The position numbers were made by a program, and so were the translations under genes. The notes under the pieces were generated by a model. That model did no database searches. It was not told where the DNA came from and saw only the letters and a list, made by a program, of their open reading frames with translations. Shown here one piece after another: positions 1-4,952 of a DNA stretch of 5,560 bases (position 1 is its first letter; each line of letters starts with the position of its first letter). This DNA comes from a bacterium (GTDB lineage: Bacteria > UBP18 > UBA7526), in the NCBI GenBank assembly GCA_018903055.1, contig JAHIPW010000046.1:1-5560 (forward strand), in the 5' to 3' direction.

Positions 1-171
1 AGAATAAGGGAGGCAGAGAAGTTGGGCTTCAAGAGATGCCTCATTCCCAAAGGAAACCTGAAAAACCTAAGCAAGCCTATCCCTCTGAAGGCGGGGAAAG
101 AAAAGATTAAAATAATTGGTATAGGAAAAATTCAAGAAGCCCTAAGAATAGCAGGGCTGGACGGGAAATAG
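1..171 (+). CDS. radA: DNA repair protein RadA, C-terminal end (partial)
   Basis: Open from the window edge in frame 1 to a TAG stop at 169-171, giving the last 56 residues. The peptide begins RIREAEKLGFKRCLIPKGNL and ends in KIKIIGIGKIQEALRIAGL. This matches the end of the Lon-protease-like domain of RadA/Sms, where an 'EAEKLGF..C.IPK.N' stretch precedes a last strand and helix of the type 'I.VIGV..I.EAL'. RadA is a RecA-like ATPase that helps process recombination intermediates (family knowledge). Its zinc finger and ATPase motifs lie outside the window, so the call rests on the tail and on synteny: radA stands upstream of yacL-ispD-ispF-gltX in Firmicutes. The next gene starts about 150 bp downstream, after a repeat-filled gap. 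Confidence 0.85.
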   Translation, partial: RIREAEKLGFKRCLIPKGNLKNLSKPIPLKAGKEKIKIIGIGKIQEALRIAGLDGK

Positions 172-180
172 CAGAAATTT

Positions 181-290
181 CGGTAATCGGTTGCGGTTAC
201 GCAACTCGTTACGGCTATCGTTGAAGGTTATTCGGCAAAACACGCAACCGTAAGACGTAAGACGAAACGAGCCTCGCAACCTTTCAACGT
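181..290. repeat. Repeat-rich intergenic tract with small hairpins, radA-yacL gap
   Basis: The gap is low in complexity and built from recurring GGTTGCG, GTTACG and CGTAAGA words. GTTGCG (190-195) and CGCAAC (200-205) form a perfect 6-bp hairpin with a GTTA loop. The complement of GGTTGCG recurs at 243-249 and 275-281. GTTACG occurs at 196-201 and 208-213, and GTAAGAC is tandemly repeated at 250-263. CGTTGAAGGTT (219-229) is complementary to 278-289 with one bulged T. GGTAATCGGT at 182-191 recurs exactly at 4821-4830. No protein is supported here. I see no T-run terminator and no convincing promoter. Confidence 0.65.
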
Positions 291-303
291 ATGACGAAAT
301 CAG

Positions 304-313
304 AAGGAGGTGA
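304..313 (+). promoter_or_regulatory. Strong ribosome binding site that sets the yacL start
   Basis: AAGGAGGTGA is a near-complete anti-16S match ending 7 nt before the ATG at 321. The in-frame ATG at 291 has only repeat sequence upstream and lies before this site, so 321 is the better start. Confidence 0.85.
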
Positions 314-320
314 GAAAGAA

Positions 321-1295
321 ATGATCTGGATAATAAGAGTTCTTTTTTTATTTATCTGTGCTGGTTTAGGTTATCGCCTTATAGATGATAGGCTTGGTCT
401 CTTGGCCTTTTCCCTGGGAGCAGTGGCTATCCTTCTATTAGAATTCGCTTCTAAGAGAGTTCGCCTGAAGACTTTCTTAATAGTAGCCTCAGGACTTATT
501 GTTGGATTAATCTGTGCTAATCTCCTGGCCTATTGTATTACCCTCGTTCCCTTTTCTTATCCCATACCACGCTTTATCTTCATTGCCCTGAACCTTTCTT
601 TAGGTTATCTGGGAATAATCATCGCCTGGAAGAAGAGGGACGAGATTGCCTTTGCTTCCCTGACCTCGAAGAGAAAGATTACGCCCCGGGAGGGAGCAAG
701 AACAAAGGTCTTAGATACCAGTGTCATCATCGATGGAAGGATTGCCGACATCTGTCAGACGAAGTTTGTGGAAGGAACCCTCCTCATCCCCAGATTTGTT
801 TTAAGGGAACTACAATCCATCGCTGACTCTTCCGATTCTCTGAAGAGGAATCGGGGAAGGAGGGGGCTGGATATCCTGAACCGGCTCCAGAAGCAGAAGG
901 ATTTGGATGTCAAGATAAGCGAGCAGGACTTCCCGGCAATTAGAGAGGTGGATGGAAAGCTCATCCAATTGACCAAGGTCCTGGATGGCCTCCTGGTAAC
1001 GAATGACTTTAACCTCAATAAGGTAGCTGAGCTTCAGGCAGTAGAGGTCTTAAACGTCAATGAACTGGCTAATGCCTTGAGACCCGTGGTTCTTCCTGGT
1101 GAGGTGATGAATGTGCGCATCATAAAGGGAGGAAAGGATCCTGGTCAGGGAGTGGCCTATCTTGATGATGGGACTATGGTGGTAGTTGATGAGGGCGAAG
1201 ATTTCATGGGAAAGACCATGGATGTTGTGGTGACCAGTGTCTTACAAACCACCGCGGGAAGGATGATCTTTACCCGCCTGAAAGAAGCCACTTAA
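321..1295 (+). CDS. yacL: Membrane-anchored PIN/TRAM-domain protein, YacL family
   Basis: From ATG 321 this is 324 residues, close to the usual length for YacL-type proteins. The N-terminus has four hydrophobic segments at about 2-18, 25-43, 51-76 and 84-103. A PIN nuclease domain follows (about 127-250), opening TKVLDTSVIIDGR. Its likely metal-binding acidic residues are D132, E163 (VLREL), D211 (VDGK) and D229 (VTNDFNLNK). A TRAM domain, a small beta-barrel thought to bind RNA, covers about 255-320 (PGEVMNV...KDPGQGVAYLDDGTMVVV). All PIN acidic positions are present, so a metal-dependent RNase anchored at the inner face of the membrane is plausible, but the substrate of this family is not established. 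The position between radA and ispD matches B. subtilis yacL, except that disA is missing. Confidence is high for the family and low for the exact role. Confidence 0.9.
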   Translation: MIWIIRVLFLFICAGLGYRLIDDRLGLLAFSLGAVAILLLEFASKRVRLKTFLIVASGLIVGLICANLLAYCITLVPFSYPIPRFIFIALNLSLGYLGIIIAWKKRDEIAFASLTSKRKITPREGARTKVLDTSVIIDGRIADICQTKFVEGTLLIPRFVLRELQSIADSSDSLKRNRGRRGLDILNRLQKQKDLDVKISEQDFPAIREVDGKLIQLTKVLDGLLVTNDFNLNKVAELQAVEVLNVNELANALRPVVLPGEVMNVRIIKGGKDPGQGVAYLDDGTMVVVDEGEDFMGKTMDVVVTSVLQTTAGRMIFTRLKEAT

Positions 1296-1299
1296 TATA

Positions 1300-1364
1300 G
1301 TGACCGGTGACCAGTGACCGGTGACCAGTAAAAAACCGATCACCGATGACCGATTACTGATTAC
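1300..1364. repeat. Imperfect inverted repeat of 7-bp units filling the yacL-ispD gap
   Basis: The left arm holds two perfect tandem copies of the 14-bp unit GTGACCGGTGACCA (1300-1313 and 1314-1327). After an A-rich loop (1330-1334), the right arm has 7-bp-period units ACCGATC, ACCGATG, ACCGATT and ACTGATT (1335-1362). Arms 1300-1329 and 1335-1364 are complementary at 20 of 30 positions by my hand alignment, and 9 of the 10 mismatches are transitions. It starts 5 bp after the yacL stop and ends just before the weak ispD ribosome site (AGGAAG, 1370-1375). Confidence 0.75.
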
Positions 1365-1381
1365 CAGACAGGAAGTGCTGT

Positions 1382-2083
1382 ATGAAAGTGGTGGCTGTTG
1401 TTCCCAGTGCGGGGAAAAGTGAAAGGATGGGAGAAAAGAAGGAGTTCCTTCTTTTGGGTGATAAACCTATCCTGGCTCATACCTTGAAACCTTTAGAAGA
1501 TCATCCCCGAATCTCTGAGATTATCTTAGTAGTCGATGAGAAGAGTGTAGAAAAGTGCAAAAGGGAGATTGTTGAGAAGTATGGCTTTAAGAAAGTTAAA
1601 GAAGTAGTCGTTGGGGGAGAGGAAAGGCAGGATTCTGTCTATAATGGCCTAAAGAAAATAACCAAGGATTGTGATATCGTTCTCATCCAGGATGGTGCCC
1701 GCCCCTTCCTAACCGAGGATTTGATCACCAGATCTATTGAGGAAGCAGAGAAGCATAAGGTAGCGGTAGTTGCTGTTTCCTGTATCGACACCATAAAGTT
1801 TGCCCGAAAAGAGAATAATATGGCCTTAGAGACTTTGGATAGGGACCACCTCTGGATGGCCCAGACCCCCCAGACCTTTAGATATGAGTTAATTCTAAAG
1901 GCCTATGAAAAGGCAGAAGAGGAAAACTTCAAAGGGACAGATGATGCTTCTTTAGTAGAGAGGATGGGGATAGCGGTAAAAATTGTAAGAGGCTCCTATG
2001 ACAATATTAAGATTACCACTCCAGAGGATCTAATCTTAGCAGAAGCCATCCTAACCAAAAGAAAGGTTACTAAGAGTTACTAG
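1382..2083 (+). CDS. ispD: 2-C-methyl-D-erythritol 4-phosphate cytidylyltransferase
   Basis: A 233-residue protein of normal IspD length. It joins MEP and CTP to give CDP-methylerythritol and pyrophosphate in the cytoplasmic MEP pathway to isoprenoids. The nucleotide-binding loop is PSAGKSERMG (8-17), followed by K20; R15 and K20 match the catalytic Arg and Lys of the family. Further signatures are GGEERQDSV (78-86), QDGARP (103-108), LDRDHLW (152-158), TPQTF (162-166), TDDASLVE (186-193) and NIKITTPEDL (208-217), with R154 and K210 at the substrate-binding positions. Two small departures from common motifs are KEF instead of KQF after the catalytic Lys and QDGARP instead of HDxARP. The last residues (VTKSY) and the stop are encoded by the 10-bp GTTAC array that continues into the gap. 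AGGAAG lies 6 nt before the ATG. IspF follows after 123 bp. Confidence 0.95.
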   Translation: MKVVAVVPSAGKSERMGEKKEFLLLGDKPILAHTLKPLEDHPRISEIILVVDEKSVEKCKREIVEKYGFKKVKEVVVGGEERQDSVYNGLKKITKDCDIVLIQDGARPFLTEDLITRSIEEAEKHKVAVVAVSCIDTIKFARKENNMALETLDRDHLWMAQTPQTFRYELILKAYEKAEEENFKGTDDASLVERMGIAVKIVRGSYDNIKITTPEDLILAEAILTKRKVTKSY

Positions 2084-2110
2084 CGGTTACGAATAGTTAC
2101 TATCAGTTAC
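2061..2110 (+). repeat. Five phased 10-bp units ending in GTTAC, overlapping the ispD 3' end
   Basis: Five successive decamers each end in GTTAC (2066-2070, 2076-2080, 2086-2090, 2096-2100, 2106-2110), so spacing is exactly 10 bp. The first two lie in the ispD reading frame, and the ispD TAG (2081-2083) lies between copies two and three. Complementary GTAAC words recur at 2124-2128, 2164-2168 and 2180-2184, making the whole stretch to 2185 rich in inverted repeats. For example GTTACTAG (2076-2083) is complementary to 2177-2184. Confidence 0.8.
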
Positions 2111-2128
2111 AAAGCAACCGATAGTAAC
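2096..2128. repeat. 15-bp hairpin with AAA loop
   Basis: Arms 2096-2110 and 2114-2128 flank an AAA loop. Thirteen of 15 positions pair, with nine continuous pairs at the base (GTTACTATC with GATAGTAAC). The two mismatches are A-C on the + strand, which become T-G wobbles on the - strand, so a transcript of the - strand would fold without interruption. The left arm could pair instead with the second copy of the direct repeat at 2154-2168. Confidence 0.7.
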
Positions 2129-2171
2129 AGCCCCCGCTAAAAGCGGGGGTGTAGCAACCGATAGTAACAGC
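2113..2171 (+). repeat. 19-bp perfect direct repeat, 40-bp period, flanking a GC hairpin
   Basis: AGCAACCGATAGTAACAGC occurs at 2113-2131 and again, identical, at 2153-2171. The copies are offset by 40 bp and the segment between them is essentially the GC-rich hairpin at 2131-2149. The arrangement could reflect duplication of a repeat unit or a small insertion with a duplicated flank. The sequence does not decide which. Confidence 0.85.
2131..2149. other. GC-rich hairpin without a T-run (not a canonical terminator)
   Basis: CCCCCGCT (2131-2138) pairs perfectly with AGCGGGGG (2142-2149) around an AAA loop. It is a very stable 8-bp stem in a gene gap, so it could slow transcription or protect a 3' end between ispD and ispF. 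Neither strand has a T-run after the stem, so efficient intrinsic termination is not supported. Confidence 0.6.
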
Positions 2172-2206
2172 GAAGCCTAGTAACCATTATACTGACGGAG
2201 AAAGAG

Positions 2207-2668
2207 ATGAAGGTTGGTATGGGATACGATGTTCATAAGTTAGTTGAGGGAAGGAGACTTATCTTAGGTGGGGTGGAGATCCCTTTTGGAAGAGGATTAC
2301 TTGGTCATTCAGATGGGGATGTTCTCTTGCATGCCATATGCGATGCCTTATTAGGAGCGGCAGGAAAGGGTGATATTGGACAACACTTTCCAGATACCAA
2401 TCCAGAATATAAGGACATCTCAAGCCTCATCCTTATTGAGAAGGTGAAGGGGCTAACAAAGGAATATAAGATAAATAACATAGATAGCATCATTATTGCT
2501 CAGGAGCCAAAACTCGCTCCCTATCTTTCAAAGATGAAAGAGAATATTACCAAAGTATTGAAGATAGACAAAAGCAAGATCAACATCAAGGCAACCACTA
2601 CTGAAGGATTAGGTTCCATAGGAAGAGGGGAAGGAATAGCCGCCTACGCCATGGTAAGTCTCGAATGA
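2207..2668 (+). CDS. ispF: 2-C-methyl-D-erythritol 2,4-cyclodiphosphate synthase
   Basis: A 153-residue protein of typical IspF length. It cyclises CDP-methylerythritol 2-phosphate to MEcPP with release of CMP, acting two steps after IspD. The zinc ligands are clear: D8 and H10 in GYDVHK and H42 in [16 protein letters not shown]. Further signatures are [15 protein letters not shown] (55-69), QEPKLAPY (99-106) and [21 protein letters not shown] (128-148), the last forming part of the nucleotide and substrate pocket. The family works as a trimer with active sites at subunit interfaces. GGAG (2197-2200) precedes the ATG by 6 nt. The stop overlaps the next start as ATGA (2665-2668), which suggests translational coupling. 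No IspD-IspF fusion is present, although the genes are adjacent. Confidence 0.97.
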   Translation: MKVGMGYDVHKLVEGRRLILGGVEIPFGRGLLGHSDGDVLLHAICDALLGAAGKGDIGQHFPDTNPEYKDISSLILIEKVKGLTKEYKINNIDSIIIAQEPKLAPYLSKMKENITKVLKIDKSKINIKATTTEGLGSIGRGEGIAAYAMVSLE

Positions 2669-3324
2669 AATATCATCTTTCCTTAATTATTGTAATCGTT
2701 ATACTTTCATTGTTAAGCAGAAATGAAATATTAGCAGGAGAGAAGACGAAGATAGTAATTAATATCCCGACCACAACTTTGTATCTTTACCAAGGAGATG
2801 AACTAATTAAAAAGTATCGAATAACGGTTGGTCGCATAGATGCTCCCACACCCATTGGGAATTTCAAGGTAATTAATAAAAGGATCAAACCCACCTGGTA
2901 TCCTCCGGATGGAAGGAACCCCATCCCACCCGGTCCAAAGAATGAGCTGGGAACGAGATGGATTGGGATAGATAAGCCCCACTTTGGGATACATGGGACG
3001 ATCAAGCCCCGGGAGATAGGGAAAGCCACTTCGGATGGCTGCGTGAGGCTCAAGAACAAAGATATTGAGGAGCTATATCCGCTCATTTCTCTAACGGCGC
3101 CGGTTGAAATCAGATATCAGACAATCGATGTGAAACAAGAAGATGGACTATTTAAGATCACCATCTATTCCGACATCTATGCTTTAGGAACAAATACCAT
3201 AAAGAGATTAAGGAAAGAGACGGGTTTGGAGATGGATGACTCTTTCTGGGAGGATGCCATAAAAAAAGCAGAGGAGAAGGGGAGTTATTGTTTTACTGTC
3301 TTTTCTGGAGGAAAAAGAGAGTGA
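2665..3324 (+). CDS. Exported L,D-transpeptidase (YkuD/ErfK family)
   Basis: A 219-residue protein with a short basic start, a hydrophobic stretch (5-17) and LAG at 23-25, read as a Sec signal peptide or N-terminal anchor. The YkuD domain spans about 27-151. It has the early strand '[13 protein letters not shown]', then TPIGNFKV (62-69), [23 protein letters not shown] (77-99), IHGT (109-112) and SDGCVRL (123-129). H110 and nucleophile C126 are intact, so the enzyme should be active. The family forms 3-3 peptidoglycan cross-links or attaches proteins to the wall, but which of these cannot be told here. A tail (about 152-219) continues with a strand pattern seen in ErfK-type proteins and ends in a charged helical part. 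No clear ribosome site precedes the ATG, so translation probably depends on coupling to ispF. Its stop overlaps the GTG of gltX. A wall enzyme at this position departs from the B. subtilis gene order. Confidence 0.9.
   Translation: MKYHLSLIIVIVILSLLSRNEILAGEKTKIVINIPTTTLYLYQGDELIKKYRITVGRIDAPTPIGNFKVINKRIKPTWYPPDGRNPIPPGPKNELGTRWIGIDKPHFGIHGTIKPREIGKATSDGCVRLKNKDIEELYPLISLTAPVEIRYQTIDVKQEDGLFKITIYSDIYALGTNTIKRLRKETGLEMDDSFWEDAIKKAEEKGSYCFTVFSGGKRE
3307..3311 (+). promoter_or_regulatory. Ribosome binding site that sets the GTG start of gltX
   Basis: GGAGG lies 9 nt upstream of GTG 3321, inside the end of the L,D-transpeptidase gene. The in-frame ATG at 3288 lies upstream of this site, lacks its own, and would add an 11-residue leader ([11 protein letters not shown]) before the conserved start. 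Confidence 0.85.
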
Positions 3325-4769
3325 GGATAAGGGTTCGCTTTGCTCCATCTCCCACCGGATATCTTCACGTTGGGGGAGCAAGAACGGCGCTCTTTAACTG
3401 GCTCTTTGCCCGCCACACAGATGGAACATTTATCCTGAGGATCGAGGATACGGACAGGAAGCGTTCTGCAGATAGATACGAGAAGGCTATTATTGATGAT
3501 TTGAGATATTTGGGGCTTGATTGGGATGAAGGATTGGGTATCGGTGGAAAGTATGGACCCTATCGCCAGAGTGAGAGATTCCCCCTTTATAAGGAATACG
3601 CTAAAAGATTATTAAAAGAGAAGAAGGCCTACTACTGCTACTGTACAGAGGTGGAACTGGAAGCAAGGAGAAAAGAAGCGCTAAGAAAGGGTCAGACACC
3701 GAGGTACGACGGGAGATGCCGCAATCTAAGAAAAGAAGAGATAAAGAGGTATAAGAAAGAAGGAAGAAAACCGACCATAAGATTCAAGGCCCCAAAGAAG
3801 AAAGTAGTGGTCTCTGATCTGGTGAGAGGAGAGGTGACATTTGAGGCCGATGCTCTGGGAGATTTCATCATCCTTCGCTCTGATGGGGTGGCGGCCTTCA
3901 ACTTCGCCAACATCATCGACGACATGAGTATGGAAATCACCCACGTAATTAGGGGAGAAGACCATCTTTCCAATACCCCCAGACAGATCCTCCTCTATCG
4001 GGCATTGGGGATAGAACCACCCAAGTTCGCCCATATCTCTATGATTCTTGGTCCAGATCGGGCACGACTTTCCAAGCGTCATGGAGCAACTGCAATTGCA
4101 GAATATAGAAAGAAGGGTTATCTGCCAGAAGCCTTGGTAAATTATCTCAGCCTCTTAGGATGGTATCCTCCGGATGGAAGAGAGATTAAATCTAAAAAGG
4201 AGTTGACAAAAGAGTTCTTTTTGGATAATATATCTAAGCCTCCCGCAGTCTTCGATAATCAGAAGCTGAACTGGATGAATGGTCACTATATAAGGAGCGC
4301 CCCGCTAAAGAGGATTACAGATTTAGCCATTCCCTACCTAAGAGAGGCAGGTTATCTAAAGGGAAGGATAACCCCGGCTAAGAAGAAGTGGCTTTTGAAA
4401 GTAATTGAAGCCACTCGGACCCATCTGGAATATTTAGCCCAAGTACCGAAAGAAGTAGAGGTCTTCTTTGCCAAAGAGGTTAAGATTTCTAAAGAAGGAA
4501 AAGAGATTCTTAAAAAAGAGTCGAGTAAAAGAGTCTTGTCTACCTTGAAGAATAAGTTAAAGGAAATAAAAGAGATTACAGATAAGAATTTCAAGTCCTT
4601 AGTAAAAGAGATAGAGAAAGAGACCGGCTATAAGGGAAAAGACCTCTATCTGCCCATAAGGATTGCCCTCACGGGCAAGAATAGAGGTCCAGAACTACGT
4701 TTTATTTTACCCATCTTGGGCAAGAAGGAATGCCTCAGAAGACTCTCCTTAGGTAGAGTAGGAAAGTAG
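3321..4769 (+). CDS. gltX: Glutamyl-tRNA synthetase (class I)
   Basis: From GTG 3321 this is 482 residues starting [27 protein letters not shown], the usual GluRS start. It charges tRNA-Glu with glutamate in the cytoplasm. The HIGH-type motif is HVGG (16-19), and the KMSKS-type motif is RLSKRHGA (249-256). A probable zinc site in the acceptor-binding part has C106, C108, Y129 and C133 (CYC...YDGRC). The core stretch EITHVIRGEDHLSNTPRQ (205-222) is well conserved. The anticodon-binding domain covers about 330-482 and ends in LYLPIRIALTGKNRGPEL. The file cannot show whether it also charges tRNA-Gln, as non-discriminating enzymes do. GTGA overlaps the previous stop, which favours coupled translation. 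The 3' end runs into a purine-rich stretch in which AGTAGGA is repeated at 4757-4763 and 4781-4787. Confidence 0.96.
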   Translation: MRIRVRFAPSPTGYLHVGGARTALFNWLFARHTDGTFILRIEDTDRKRSADRYEKAIIDDLRYLGLDWDEGLGIGGKYGPYRQSERFPLYKEYAKRLLKEKKAYYCYCTEVELEARRKEALRKGQTPRYDGRCRNLRKEEIKRYKKEGRKPTIRFKAPKKKVVVSDLVRGEVTFEADALGDFIILRSDGVAAFNFANIIDDMSMEITHVIRGEDHLSNTPRQILLYRALGIEPPKFAHISMILGPDRARLSKRHGATAIAEYRKKGYLPEALVNYLSLLGWYPPDGREIKSKKELTKEFFLDNISKPPAVFDNQKLNWMNGHYIRSAPLKRITDLAIPYLREAGYLKGRITPAKKKWLLKVIEATRTHLEYLAQVPKEVEVFFAKEVKISKEGKEILKKESSKRVLSTLKNKLKEIKEITDKNFKSLVKEIEKETGYKGKDLYLPIRIALTGKNRGPELRFILPILGKKECLRRLSLGRVGK

Positions 4770-4796
4770 AAGAGAAGAAAAGTAGGAGAGTAAAAA

Positions 4797-4842
4797 GGAT
4801 ATCCGGTTATCCGGTAATCAGGTAATCGGTGATCAGAGTCAC
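4797..4842 (+). repeat. Short-period GGTNATC array in the gltX-galT gap
   Basis: After the palindrome GGATATCC (4797-4804) come GGTTATC (4805-4811), GGTAATC (4813-4819), GGTAATC (4821-4827) and GGTGATC (4828-4834), then a degenerate AGAGTCAC. The period is 7-8 bp. The unit resembles the GTGACCG and ACCGATN units before ispD. The gap of 183 bp contains no gene, no T-run terminator and no promoter that I would defend. Confidence 0.75.
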
Positions 4843-4886
4843 TATCGAGATATCAATCTGTCGAGAACAAGGTTTAGACATTCAGT

Positions 4887-4931
4887 ATCTGTGATCTGTG
4901 CTCATCTGTAATAAATCTGTGATAATCTGTG
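4887..4931 (+). repeat. ATCTGT array directly upstream of galT
   Basis: Five copies of ATCTGT begin at 4887, 4894, 4904, 4915 and 4925; four are ATCTGTG and one is ATCTGTA. Spacings are 7, 10, 11 and 10 bp. The array ends 5 bp before the galT ribosome site. From memory, similar ATCTGTG-rich strings occur between genes in several unrelated bacterial genomes; I have not verified this here. Confidence 0.75.
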
Positions 4932-4952
4932 TCTAAAAGGAGGTCTAACGGG

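Noticed and set aside
291-320. Upstream ATG 291 as the start of the PIN/TRAM protein
   Set aside because: It lies before the strong AAGGAGGTGA site, has no site of its own, and puts a charged leader ahead of the first membrane segment.
1300-1364. CRISPR-like array
   Set aside because: Units are 7-14 bp and contiguous, with no 25-40 bp spacers and no cas gene nearby. The same applies to 2061-2171 and 4797-4931.
2131-2149. Intrinsic terminator between ispD and ispF
   Set aside because: The stem is strong, but no T-run follows it on either strand, so it is listed only as a hairpin.
2181-2206. T-box or other riboswitch controlling the ispF-gltX group
   Set aside because: No T-box sequence or conserved riboswitch core was recognised, and gltX itself has no leader because it overlaps the upstream gene.
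3288-3320. ATG 3288 as the start of gltX
   Set aside because: It would add a poorly fitting leader, has no ribosome site, and overlaps the upstream gene by 37 nt. GTG 3321 has GGAGG at 9 nt and the conserved family start.
4770-4952. Sigma-70 promoter for galT
   Set aside because: TTAGAC-like and TAAT-like words exist, but none has good spacing, and the repeats make chance matches likely.
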